NCBI GenBank assembly: GCA_963811905.1
Contig: CAWETK010000017.1
Location: forward strand, 1-64,000
Source: DATFVA01 sp963811905
GTDB lineage: Bacteria > Bacteroidota > Ignavibacteria > Ignavibacteriales > Ignavibacteriaceae
Direction of reading: 5' to 3'
Length of the DNA: 64,000 nt
Shown here in pieces: positions 15,745 through 23,836 of the stretch. A program made the position numbers and the translations under genes. The notes under the pieces were generated by a model. The model had not been told where the DNA came from. It ran no database searches and saw only the letters and a program-made list of their open reading frames with translations. The first letter of the stretch is position 1. Each line of letters begins with the position of its first letter.

Positions 15745-17679
15745 ATGGAAAATGAGAATATGTCCGAAGATGTAAAGTACCCGGTTCTGTCCAGGATAAA
15801 CGTTCCGGAAGATATACGAAAGCTCGGAACGCAGGAATTGAAAACCCTGTGTAAAGATATACGCGAATATCTCATTGATACTATTTCAGAAGTCGGCGGT
15901 CATTTCGGAGGCGGGCTTGGTACCGTCGAACTTGCAGTAGCCCTGCATAAAGTATTTAATACCCCCTATGACCTTGTTGTATGGGATACGGGACACCAGG
16001 CTTACCCTCATAAAATCCTTACTGGCAGAAAAGATAAACTGCACACAATACGCCACCTGCATGGTATAAGCGGTTTTCTTAAACGTGCTGAGAGCGAATA
16101 TGATACTTTCGGGGCCGGTCACGCAACAACATCTGTTTCGGCCGCACTTGGTATGGCTGTAGCGAGAGATTTGAAAAAAGAGAACAGGAAAGTTGTAGCA
16201 ATTATCGGCGATGGTGCGATGACCGGCGGTATGGCTTATGAGGCAATGAATAACTCCGGTATTACAAAATCTGACCTGATCGTTGTGTTCAATGATAACC
16301 GTATGTCCATTGCTCCGAATGTCTGGCAGGTATCAAATTACTTTACAGAGATGATAGCCCACCCTGATTATAATAAATTTAAAGGTCAGATCTGGGAGCT
16401 TACAGGCAAGCTTGATCAGTTCGGCGACAGGTTAAGAAAAATTGCCGCACGCCTTGAAAACGGCATCAAGGCAGTGATCACACCGGGTATGCTTTTCGAA
16501 GCACTGGGATTCAGGTACTTTGGCCCTATAAACGGTCATAACCTGCACCAGATGATAAGAATTTTTGAGCAGGTAAAGGACCTGAAAGGACCGATACTCG
16601 TTCATGCAATGACCCAGAAAGGAAAGGGCTACAAACCTGCTGAAGGTCACGAACAGCGGCTTCACGCTTCGACTCCATTCGATAAACTGACAGGGAAAGC
16701 TTACAAAAAGAGCAGCAGCACCCCTTCATATACTTCCATTTTCGGACATGCGCTTGTTGATATAATAAGAGAAAATAAAAATGTTGTTGGTATTACTGCT
16801 GCAATGCCGGACGGAACAGGTCTGGATATCCTGCAGAAAGAATTTCCGGAAAACTATTTCGATGTCGGTATTGCTGAAGAACATGCAGTAACTTTTGCTG
16901 CAGGACTTGCAACGCAGGGAATTGTACCTGTTGTAACGGTCTATTCTACTTTTTTACAGAGAGGATTTGACCAGATAGTTCATGATGTGGGTATACAGAA
17001 ACTCCACGTGGTCTTTGCAATGGACAGGGCAGGACTTGTCGGTGCCGACGGACCAACTCACCACGGTGCTTTTGATCTGACTTACTTAAGATTGGTTCCC
17101 GGTATGGTCATAATGGCGCCTAAGGATGAATCTGAACTTAGAGATATGCTCTATACGGCAGTAAACCATAAAGAAGGCCCTATTGCACTGAGGTATCCGA
17201 GAGGTTCAGCACTCGGAGTAGAATTAAAAAATGGATTCGATAATATTGAGATCGGGAAAGCGGAAAAACTCAGTGAAGGCGATGATGTTGCTTTGCTTGC
17301 AGTGGGTTCAATGGTTGAATATGCACAAAAAGCCGCAGAGCAGCTAGCTGCGGAGGGTGTTGTATGCGAGGTTATAAATATGAGATTCATAAAACCTCTC
17401 GATACACGGATGCTCGATTATATTGCGGGAAAGCATCCCAAGATTGTAACACTTGAGGAAAGCACTCTTATCGGCGGATTCGGAAGTGCAGTACTGGAAT
17501 ATTTTAATGATAAAAACTATAAGAATGATATTCTGAGAATGGGAATTCCCGATCATTTCGTTGAGCATGGAACTCAGAAAGAACTTCACCACATACTGAA
17601 GATTGATCCCGAAGGAATTATTGAAAGAGTTAAAATATTTTGCAGACACAGAAGTCTTAACCAGGAGATTACTATTTGA
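15745..17679 (+). CDS. dxs: 1-deoxy-D-xylulose-5-phosphate synthase
   Basis: A 644-residue thiamine-diphosphate enzyme joining pyruvate and glyceraldehyde-3-phosphate, first step of the methylerythritol isoprenoid pathway. Visible motifs: GHQAYPHKILTGRK, the ThDP/Mg site GDGAMTGGMAYEAMNNSG with later NDNRMSIAPN, the transketolase middle domain with DRAGLVGADGPTHHGAFD, and the C-terminal transketolase domain (VCEVINMRFIKPLD). The start at 15745 is chosen because translation from further upstream would run inside xseB. The stop overlaps the next gene's TTG start. Confidence 0.96.
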   Translation: MENENMSEDVKYPVLSRINVPEDIRKLGTQELKTLCKDIREYLIDTISEVGGHFGGGLGTVELAVALHKVFNTPYDLVVWDTGHQAYPHKILTGRKDKLHTIRHLHGISGFLKRAESEYDTFGAGHATTSVSAALGMAVARDLKKENRKVVAIIGDGAMTGGMAYEAMNNSGITKSDLIVVFNDNRMSIAPNVWQVSNYFTEMIAHPDYNKFKGQIWELTGKLDQFGDRLRKIAARLENGIKAVITPGMLFEALGFRYFGPINGHNLHQMIRIFEQVKDLKGPILVHAMTQKGKGYKPAEGHEQRLHASTPFDKLTGKAYKKSSSTPSYTSIFGHALVDIIRENKNVVGITAAMPDGTGLDILQKEFPENYFDVGIAEEHAVTFAAGLATQGIVPVVTVYSTFLQRGFDQIVHDVGIQKLHVVFAMDRAGLVGADGPTHHGAFDLTYLRLVPGMVIMAPKDESELRDMLYTAVNHKEGPIALRYPRGSALGVELKNGFDNIEIGKAEKLSEGDDVALLAVGSMVEYAQKAAEQLAAEGVVCEVINMRFIKPLDTRMLDYIAGKHPKIVTLEESTLIGGFGSAVLEYFNDKNYKNDILRMGIPDHFVEHGTQKELHHILKIDPEGIIERVKIFCRHRSLNQEITI

Positions 17680-18689
17680 GCGACAAAACTAATCTTGCAA
17701 TAATCGGTTTAGGAGGAATAGTTCAGCTTGTTCACCTCCCTAACCTCATGAAAATGAATAATGTTAAGGTTACAGCCGTAGCTGAAATCAATAAAAACAG
17801 GCTCAATACGATCGCCGATAAATTCAATATTGAAGGAAGATACACCGATTACAGGGAGCTTCTTTCGGAGGCGGATGCTGATGCTGTTATTGTTGCCACT
17901 CCAACACACCTCCATAAAGAAACGGCTATAGCCTGCCTGAAAGCAAAAAAGAATGTGCTTGTTGAAAAACCGCTGGCAAGAACATATGCAGAAACCAAAC
18001 CTATAATTGATGCAGCAAAAAAATCCAGGACCAAGATCATGGTTGGAATGAATCTCAGGTACAGACCGGATGCAATGATCCTGAGAAGTATTATCAGTGC
18101 AGGCGAGATAGGCGAGCCATTTTATGTTAAATGCGGATGGATAAGAAGACAAAGCAGCAGTGAAAAATGGTTTACCAGGAAAGAAGAATCGGGCGGCGGA
18201 GTTATAATTGATCTGAGTATTCTTTTACTTGACCTTGCACTCTGGCTTCTTAATTACCCTCCTGTTACCAGTGTATCAACTCAGAATTTTTCACTGAATA
18301 CTAAAAATGTTGAAGACAGTTCAATCAGTATGCTAAGATGCAAAAATAATGCTGTTATAAGCATGGAGACAAGCTGGTCAATTCCTCTGGAGAAAGATCT
18401 GTTTTATTTCAACGTTTACGGTACAAAAGGTAATGCTTCGCTCAACCCGTTTAGAATTAACAAGAAGATAGATGAACAATTTATGGATCTGACGCCTTCA
18501 CAAACTGAGAGTGCAATGAACCTTTTTAAGAAGTCATATCTGAACGAATTAAAAAGCTTTATAGGGGCGGTAAGAGGACTTAATCCTGTCTTCTCACCGG
18601 CAGACGAAGCTCTATCAAGAATGCGTGTAATTGATGCAATGTATCAGTCAGCTGCAAAAAAATCTGAAGTTAATATAAAGCAGACATGA
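17676..18689 (+). CDS. Gfo/Idh/MocA-family oxidoreductase
   Basis: A 337-residue NAD(P)-dependent dehydrogenase. The N-terminal Rossmann fold starts LAIIGLGGIVQLVHLPNL, followed by the family motif VLVEKPLAR (about 92-100) whose Lys and Pro shape the active site. The C-terminal alpha/beta domain carries GGGVIIDLSILLLDLALWLL, where most relatives have G-x-x-x-D-x-G-x-H: the H is replaced by Leu here, so a normal sugar-oxidation mechanism is uncertain. It starts with TTG overlapping the dxs stop codon and its own stop overlaps the response regulator start, so it is embedded in the operon. The substrate is unknown. Confidence 0.85.
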   Translation: MSDKTNLAIIGLGGIVQLVHLPNLMKMNNVKVTAVAEINKNRLNTIADKFNIEGRYTDYRELLSEADADAVIVATPTHLHKETAIACLKAKKNVLVEKPLARTYAETKPIIDAAKKSRTKIMVGMNLRYRPDAMILRSIISAGEIGEPFYVKCGWIRRQSSSEKWFTRKEESGGGVIIDLSILLLDLALWLLNYPPVTSVSTQNFSLNTKNVEDSSISMLRCKNNAVISMETSWSIPLEKDLFYFNVYGTKGNASLNPFRINKKIDEQFMDLTPSQTESAMNLFKKSYLNELKSFIGAVRGLNPVFSPADEALSRMRVIDAMYQSAAKKSEVNIKQT

Positions 18690-19372
18690 AACCAAAAGTA
18701 CTATTAGTTGATGATGAAAAAGATATCGTGGAGTTTCTGGAGTATAATCTCAACCAGGAAGGCTTCGAGGTGATTACCGCTTACGACGGTCTTGAAGCAC
18801 TTCAGAAAGTGAACGAGAAACCCGATCTGATAATACTTGATATCATGATGCCCAATATTGACGGATATGAAGTCTGCAAACGTATCAGGGAGAACAAAGC
18901 CTATGCTGAAATACCGGTTATTTTCCTTACTGCCAAAGGTGCGGAGGCTGATGAGATAAAAGGACTTGAACTGGGTGCAAGCGACTTTATAAAAAAACCC
19001 ATTTCTCCTAAAAAACTAATAGCGAGAGTGAATTCAAACCTCAGGAAAACTTCCAGGGATGAAAAGGACCTGCCTGTTACCGTAGAAATAGGTCCTTTAC
19101 AGATTGACAGGGATAAATACGTTGTATATGTAGAGGGTCAGGAAACAGTACTTCCCAGAAAAGAATTTGAACTTTTATATTTCCTTGCTAATAATCCCGG
19201 GAAGGTATTCAGCCGTGATACATTATTAAGAACTGTCTGGGGCGCAGATGTATATGTGGTCGACCGGACAGTGGATGTCCATATCCGGAAAATAAGGGAG
19301 AAACTAGCTGAGTATTCCGACCTGATTGAAACCATAAAAGGTGTAGGATACAGATTCAAAAGTGTGGAATGA
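18686..19372 (+). CDS. OmpR/PhoB-family response regulator
   Basis: A 228-residue transcription factor. The receiver domain (3-118) has acidic residues D9/D10, phospho-acceptor Asp52 in IILDIMMPNIDGYE, and Lys near 104 in FIKKPISP. The C-terminal winged helix (130-226) carries LPRKEFELLYFLANNPGKVF and YVVDRTVDVHIRKIREKL. Overall it is closest in style to PhoB/PhoP regulators. The gene overlaps the preceding oxidoreductase (ATGA) and the following kinase, so the pair is expressed with isoprenoid and DNA-repair genes, which is an unusual setting. Its signal is unknown. Confidence 0.93.
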   Translation: MKPKVLLVDDEKDIVEFLEYNLNQEGFEVITAYDGLEALQKVNEKPDLIILDIMMPNIDGYEVCKRIRENKAYAEIPVIFLTAKGAEADEIKGLELGASDFIKKPISPKKLIARVNSNLRKTSRDEKDLPVTVEIGPLQIDRDKYVVYVEGQETVLPRKEFELLYFLANNPGKVFSRDTLLRTVWGADVYVVDRTVDVHIRKIREKLAEYSDLIETIKGVGYRFKSVE

Positions 19373-20390
19373 ATTAAAATTAAATCTTAGTTCTGCAAAG
19401 ATATTCCTGCCCGAATTTATAATCTTTGATGCTGTCTTTATTTCTATATTTTTATTTGTTATTGAACCTCTTCCGGGAAAGTTACTTCTCATCATCATCA
19501 TCCTTATCCTAAGCATATTCTTCCTAAACCTTATAGGGGCCAAAAGATTAAGAGAAATGGAGGAAATAAAAAATATTATATCAAACATCAGGAACAACAA
19601 TTATAAATCTGCCGAAGAGATCCATCTCAGCAGCAGTCTCCAGGGAATACAGGATGAGATTAGAGAAATGTTCGTAAAGGCAAGAAGCGATGTCGAATAT
19701 TTGAAACGCCTTGAAAGAATAAGATCAGAATTTTTGGGCAATGTTTCCCACGAACTGCGCACCCCCATTTTTTCGATCCAGGGATATATTGAAACGCTTT
19801 TAAATGGTGCCATCAATGATGAAAAGGTAAATAAAAATTTTCTTGCTAAAGCTAATCAGCATACTATTAACCTGAACAACCTTCTGAACGATCTGATTGA
19901 CATCTCGATGATTGAATCGGGTGAAATGAGAATGAGTTTCAGATATTTCCCTGTGAAGGAATACCTTGAACATATCGTTGCAGAAATGAAGCCGGTTGCT
20001 GATGAAAAAAATATAAGTCTGATACTCGAGCCTGTAAAAGAAAAACTGCAGTTATTCGGTGATAAGAATAAGCTTAAGCAGGTACTCGTAAATCTGCTTA
20101 CCAACGCTGTAAAATATACAGAAGCTGGTTCCATTACAATCAGTATCGAAGAGGAAGATGAATTCGGAAGAATAATAATCCGCGATACAGGAATCGGTAT
20201 TCCGCCGGAGGATATCTCCCGGATATTTGAGCGATTCTTCAGGGTTGATAAGGGCCGGTCGAGAGCAGTCGGCGGTACCGGTCTTGGTCTGGCAATAGTA
20301 AAACACATAGTAGAAGCCCACGGATCAAAAATAGAGGTAAAAAGCGAACCCGGAAAAGGCAGTGAATTTTCATTCAGGCTGAAAAAATAA
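19362..20390 (+). CDS. Sensor histidine kinase, PhoR-like
   Basis: A 342-residue membrane kinase starting with GTG inside the end of the regulator gene. Two hydrophobic segments (about 17-34 and 40-59) are separated by only a few residues, so there is almost no periplasmic sensor. His130 in SHELRTPIFSIQGY is the phosphorylated residue. The ATPase domain is intact: N-box LVNLLTNAVKYT (Asn248), DTGIGIP (275-281) and GGTGLGLAIV (304-313). It is the cognate kinase of the regulator encoded just before. With no large external domain, the sensing may be through the membrane or through a partner protein. Confidence 0.93.
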   Translation: MWNELKLNLSSAKIFLPEFIIFDAVFISIFLFVIEPLPGKLLLIIIILILSIFFLNLIGAKRLREMEEIKNIISNIRNNNYKSAEEIHLSSSLQGIQDEIREMFVKARSDVEYLKRLERIRSEFLGNVSHELRTPIFSIQGYIETLLNGAINDEKVNKNFLAKANQHTINLNNLLNDLIDISMIESGEMRMSFRYFPVKEYLEHIVAEMKPVADEKNISLILEPVKEKLQLFGDKNKLKQVLVNLLTNAVKYTEAGSITISIEEEDEFGRIIIRDTGIGIPPEDISRIFERFFRVDKGRSRAVGGTGLGLAIVKHIVEAHGSKIEVKSEPGKGSEFSFRLKK

Positions 20391-20442
20391 AATGGAAACA
20401 GCACGAAACCGGCCTTCGACCTGTTCCTGCCCTTAATCCTGA

Positions 20443-20478
20443 CTTATACTTGAACGTTAACTTGAACTTCACTTACTA
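20443..20478 (+). repeat. Degenerate hexanucleotide repeat (CTTGAA/CGTTAA)
   Basis: Six consecutive 6-base units following the consensus CTTGAA with changes, in the gap between the kinase gene and rplU. The unit is the same as in the longer repeat at 26783-26848 (AAGTTC on the plus strand). The gap also holds a weak G+C-rich segment and the rplU promoter. Confidence 0.5.
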
Positions 20479-20559
20479 TCCCTCTCAAAATTGCATTATT
20501 TGAGCCTTTTGGGAAGGTTTCAGCCCTGGCAAGTCCGCTGTTTTTTCCTGTTATAAGAA

Positions 20560-20590
20560 TTGACAAATGCGATTCAAATTGTTAACTTTG
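20560..20590 (+). promoter_or_regulatory. Promoter of rplU-rpmA
   Basis: TTGACA (20560-20565), a 17-base spacer, then TAACTTTG (20583-20590), which fits both a sigma-70-type -10 and the Bacteroidota TAnnTTTG box. It lies 31 bases before the rplU start. The same TTGACA-17-TAACTT layout occurs before nuoA. Confidence 0.7.
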
Positions 20591-20620
20591 ATGTCTAAAT
20601 TTTTCAGAAAGGTTAAGCAA

Positions 20621-20929
20621 ATGTTTGCTGTTGTTAATATCTCAGGTCAACAGTTTAAGGTTGAAGAAAAAGGTAAGTATTACGTTCCGAAATTGAATGC
20701 AGAACCTGATTCTGAAGTTTCTTTCGATCAGATACTTCTTTATTCAGATGATAAAAGTGTTAAGATCGGTGCACCGTCCGTAGCAAAGATGAAAGTAACT
20801 GCTAAAGTACTTGAGCATATTAAAGACGATAAAGTTATAATTTTTAAGAAGAAAAGAAGAACAAACTATCAGAAGAAAAACGGGCATAGACAGCAGCTTA
20901 CCAGAATTGAAATTACCAGTATAGGTTAA
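20621..20929 (+). CDS. rplU: 50S ribosomal protein L21
   Basis: A 102-residue ribosomal protein starting MFAVVNISGQQFKVEEKGKY, the normal L21 N-terminus. Upstream in-frame codons back to 20567 would add 18 residues that no L21 has and would overlap the promoter. The C-terminal FKKKRRTNYQKKNGHRQ is the conserved 23S rRNA-binding region. The rpmA gene follows after 17 bases, the near-universal order. Confidence 0.97.
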   Translation: MFAVVNISGQQFKVEEKGKYYVPKLNAEPDSEVSFDQILLYSDDKSVKIGAPSVAKMKVTAKVLEHIKDDKVIIFKKKRRTNYQKKNGHRQQLTRIEITSIG

Positions 20930-20946
20930 CAGAAGGAGATTTTATA

Positions 20947-21201
20947 ATGGCTCATAAAAAAGGTCAAGGCTCATCCAGGAACGGTAGAGATAGTAATGCC
21001 CAAAGGCTGGGAGTAAAGAGATTCGGCGGTGAAAAAGTAATTGCCGGAAATATTCTGGTGAGACAGAGAGGCACGAAATTTCATCCTGGTATAAATGTAA
21101 AAAAAGGCGGGGACGATACTTTATTTGCTGTTGCCGACGGGATAGTAAAATTTGAAAGAAGACGCGGTGATAGACAATTCGTTAACGTATTTCCGTCCTG
21201 A
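20947..21201 (+). CDS. rpmA: 50S ribosomal protein L27
   Basis: An 84-residue ribosomal protein beginning MAHKKGQGSSRNGRDSNAQR, with the N-terminal tail that reaches toward the peptidyl-transferase centre. There is no N-terminal extension needing protease removal, unlike in Firmicutes. GGAGA-type ribosome-binding site (AGAAGGAGA) upstream. It is followed by a strong terminator. Confidence 0.97.
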   Translation: MAHKKGQGSSRNGRDSNAQRLGVKRFGGEKVIAGNILVRQRGTKFHPGINVKKGGDDTLFAVADGIVKFERRRGDRQFVNVFPS

Positions 21202-21220
21202 TAAAGTTTAATTTAAAAGA

Positions 21221-21247
21221 AAAAACCCTCTTATGCAGAGGGTTTTT
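21221..21247 (+). terminator. Terminator between rpmA and the convergent malate dehydrogenase gene
   Basis: Perfect 11-bp stem AAAAACCCTCT / AGAGGGTTTTT with a 5-base loop. A-run and T-run on both sides let it work in both directions, which suits the convergent genes on either side. Confidence 0.88.
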
Positions 21248-21272
21248 CCATTTTAAAGATTTCCTGAATAAA

Positions 21273-22238
21273 TCAGAAGCCTAATCTTTCCATATCAGCT
21301 ACGAGAGTTTTTACAGCATTAACTGAATTGTCAAGAAGTGACTGCTCCTGCTCATCAAGAGCAAATTCAACAACCTTTTCAACCCCATTAGCACCGAGAA
21401 CCGCAGGTACACCGGCATAATAACCCTTAACACCGAATTCACCATCGAGATATGCACATACAGGGAGTACTCTTTTTTCATCCCTTAGTATTGCTTCCGC
21501 CATTGCTATTGCTGCAGATGCAGGGGAATAGAATGCAGAACCTGTCTTCAGCAGCTTTACAATTTCACCGCCGGCCATTTTAGTCCTTTGTACAATAGCA
21601 TCCATTACTTCCTGTGCTTTTGCTTTATCATTGTATTTCCTTTCGAGCAGTTCCATTACAGGAATACCGTTTACATTTGCATAACGGATGATTGGAACCA
21701 TTGTGTCGCCATGACCGCCGAGAACCATGGTATTAACATCCTTTACAGAAACTCCAAGTTCCCAGGCAATAAAAGTTGAAAACCTTGACGAGTCAAGTAC
21801 ACCTGCCTGCCCGAACACACGTTTATGATCGAACCCGGTCACTTTTTTAAATAATGTAACCATAGCATCAAGCGGATTGGAAATAATCAGAACGATTGCA
21901 TTCGGGGCATATTTTTTAACATTCTCGGCAACAGTATTCATGATTTTTGCATTGGTTGTAAGCAGATCATCCCTGCTCATACCCGGTTTTCTTGGTAATC
22001 CTGCAGTGATAATTATCAAATCAGAATTTTCGATGTCTTTGTAATTATTTGTCCCTGTTACATTTGCATCGAAGCCGTCGATCCTTGCCGCTTCCCCGAT
22101 ATCAAGGGTCTTACCCTGGGGCATATCCTCAACTATATCATACAATACCACATCACCGAGTCTTCTCATAGCTATAAGCTGAGCCAGAACTCCGCCAATT
22201 TGTCCGCCGCCTATTAATGCTATTTTCTTCCTTCCCAT
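21273..22238 (-). CDS. mdh: Malate dehydrogenase (paralogue 1)
   Basis: A 321-residue NAD-dependent enzyme interconverting malate and oxaloacetate in the TCA cycle. It starts MGRKKIALIGGGQIGGVLAQ (nucleotide loop GGGQIGG); a GAGGAAC ribosome-binding site precedes this ATG, so the in-frame ATG at 22292 is not used. LPRKPGMSRDDLL carries the substrate-clamping arginines of malate (not lactate) dehydrogenases, and VLGGHGDTMVP holds the catalytic His. The length fits the LDH-like MDH group of Chlorobi, Bacteroidota and Firmicutes. A paralogue is divergently transcribed 146 bases away. Confidence 0.95.
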   Translation of the reverse strand: MGRKKIALIGGGQIGGVLAQLIAMRRLGDVVLYDIVEDMPQGKTLDIGEAARIDGFDANVTGTNNYKDIENSDLIIITAGLPRKPGMSRDDLLTTNAKIMNTVAENVKKYAPNAIVLIISNPLDAMVTLFKKVTGFDHKRVFGQAGVLDSSRFSTFIAWELGVSVKDVNTMVLGGHGDTMVPIIRYANVNGIPVMELLERKYNDKAKAQEVMDAIVQRTKMAGGEIVKLLKTGSAFYSPASAAIAMAEAILRDEKRVLPVCAYLDGEFGVKGYYAGVPAVLGANGVEKVVEFALDEQEQSLLDNSVNAVKTLVADMERLGF

Positions 22239-22384
22239 AATTGTTCCTCTTGGTTTTAATGAATTTTGTGTCCCCGGAACAAACCGGGACATTGTCTAAT
22301 AAGCAAAAATAAATATGAATGCTTCCATTTGCAAAGCTCAGCGGATATTCTATATTTTGGTAACCCTTTTTCTGGAGCCTGTTT

Positions 22385-23305
22385 ATGAAAAAAATAACAG
22401 TTATTGGAGCCGGTAATGTAGGAGCAGCGGCTGCCCAGCGCCTTGCTGAAAAACAGCTTGCGGAAAATATTGTTTTGCTTGATATTATTGAGGGCCTTCC
22501 CCAGGGAAAAGCTCTTGATATCAGCCAGAGCAGTTCTGTTGAAGGTTTTGATACTTCAGTTATCGGAACAAACGATTATAAGGAAACAGCTTCTTCTGAT
22601 ATAATTATTATAACTGCAGGACTAGCAAGGAAGCCTGGTATGAGCCGCGACGACTTATTGAAGGCGAATGCTGCTATTGTAAAGGAAGCGACCGCAAAAG
22701 TAATCGAATACTCTCCTCAGAGCATTATTATTGTAGTTTCAAATCCCCTTGATGTTATGTGTTATGCTGCCTTTAAAACCAGCGGATTTGAAAGCAGCCG
22801 TATAATCGGGATGGCGGGGATTCTCGACACTTCGCGGCTTCGCCTTTTTATTTCACAGGAATTAAAAGTCTCGGTGAAGGATGTAAGTACCATGGTACTA
22901 GGAGGACATGGGGACTCGATGGTACCTTTAATCAGCCAGACAAGTGTCTCCGGCATACCCTTATCGCAGTTATTATCAAAAGAAAAAATTTCCTCCCTTG
23001 TGGAAAGAACACGAAAGGGCGGAATTGAAATTGTGAATTATCTGAAAAGCGGAAGTGCTTATTATGCCCCTTCAAGTGCGGCTGTAGAGATGGCTGATTC
23101 GATTGTAAAAAACAGGAACCGCGTACTCCCTTGCTCCGCCTGGCTGGACGGTGAATATGGGATTCATAACGTGTTTTGCGGAGTACCTGTTAAACTCGGA
23201 AGAAACGGCATTGAACAAATTATTGAAATGAAGCTTGAAGATAACGAACTTGCCTCTCTTAAGAATTCAGCAAAAGAAGTTAGTGAGTTGATCAGAAAAG
23301 TATAG
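22385..23305 (+). CDS. Malate dehydrogenase (paralogue 2)
   Basis: A 306-residue relative of the divergently encoded enzyme. Nucleotide loop IGAGNVGAAAA, active-site loop LARKPGMSRDDLL and catalytic His in VLGGHGDSMVP are all kept, so it is predicted active on malate/oxaloacetate. Differences from paralogue 1 cluster after residue 140: CYAAFKTSGF against TLFKKVTGF, and ISQELKVSVKDVSTM. LTGGAPP- or Q-type lactate signatures are absent. Two copies may serve different conditions or cofactors. Which is the main TCA enzyme cannot be decided from sequence. Confidence 0.92.
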   Translation: MKKITVIGAGNVGAAAAQRLAEKQLAENIVLLDIIEGLPQGKALDISQSSSVEGFDTSVIGTNDYKETASSDIIIITAGLARKPGMSRDDLLKANAAIVKEATAKVIEYSPQSIIIVVSNPLDVMCYAAFKTSGFESSRIIGMAGILDTSRLRLFISQELKVSVKDVSTMVLGGHGDSMVPLISQTSVSGIPLSQLLSKEKISSLVERTRKGGIEIVNYLKSGSAYYAPSSAAVEMADSIVKNRNRVLPCSAWLDGEYGIHNVFCGVPVKLGRNGIEQIIEMKLEDNELASLKNSAKEVSELIRKV

Positions 23306-23370
23306 AATTGACAAATTACTATTAACGAATTAATTCGCAAAATCCGCAAATTCGTAATTCACTGATTTTC

Positions 23371-23784
23371 CTATGTAATATTCAGAACCAGTGTTGTTTC
23401 TGTTCCTTCAGGAGTAATATTATATCTAAGGTCGTCCATATACACCCGCATTAAATATAAGCCTCTTCCGGAATCTTTGAGAAGGTTTTCCGGATCAGTC
23501 GGATCGGGAACCTCTTCAGGCTGAAAACCAGGGCCCTGATCTTTTATGGTAATATAAAGTTTCCCCTCAATGACTTTGGCGGTGATTTGTACAAGTTTTG
23601 TCTTGTCGCTCTTGTTTGCGTGTATGATAGCATTGGTAGTAGCTTCAGTTATAGCAAGGAGCAAAGCGGACAATTTATCATCATCCAGTCCGAGATCTTT
23701 TGCGAAATAGTTTATGAATTCTTCAACTGTGATGAGATTATTCGGATCGCTCTCGATCTCGAGATAGTATTTTTCTTCTGCCAA
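23371..23784 (-). CDS. RsbW/SpoIIAB-like ATP-binding regulator (anti-sigma factor type)
   Basis: A 137-residue single-domain GHKL ATPase. The N-box is AITEATTNAIIHA (Asn51), the G1 box DQGPGF (82-87), and the G2 box SGRGLYLMRVYMD. Proteins of this kind bind and hold sigma factors or phosphorylate STAS antagonists. No STAS protein, PP2C phosphatase or sigma factor is nearby, so its partner is elsewhere. It is the upstream neighbour of the minus-strand barrel protein but 52 bases separate them. Confidence 0.85.
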   Translation of the reverse strand: MAEEKYYLEIESDPNNLITVEEFINYFAKDLGLDDDKLSALLLAITEATTNAIIHANKSDKTKLVQITAKVIEGKLYITIKDQGPGFQPEEVPDPTDPENLLKDSGRGLYLMRVYMDDLRYNITPEGTETTLVLNIT

Positions 23785-23836
23785 ATTGTTTCCTGAATTT
23801 GATTTTGTAAAATAGGAAAAAATTTTTTTATTCCAA

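Noticed and set aside
19856..20404. Long 182-codon minus-strand open frame opposite the kinase gene
   Set aside because: It covers the conserved kinase motifs of the plus strand, and the product is Ser/Phe/Ile-rich without any domain.
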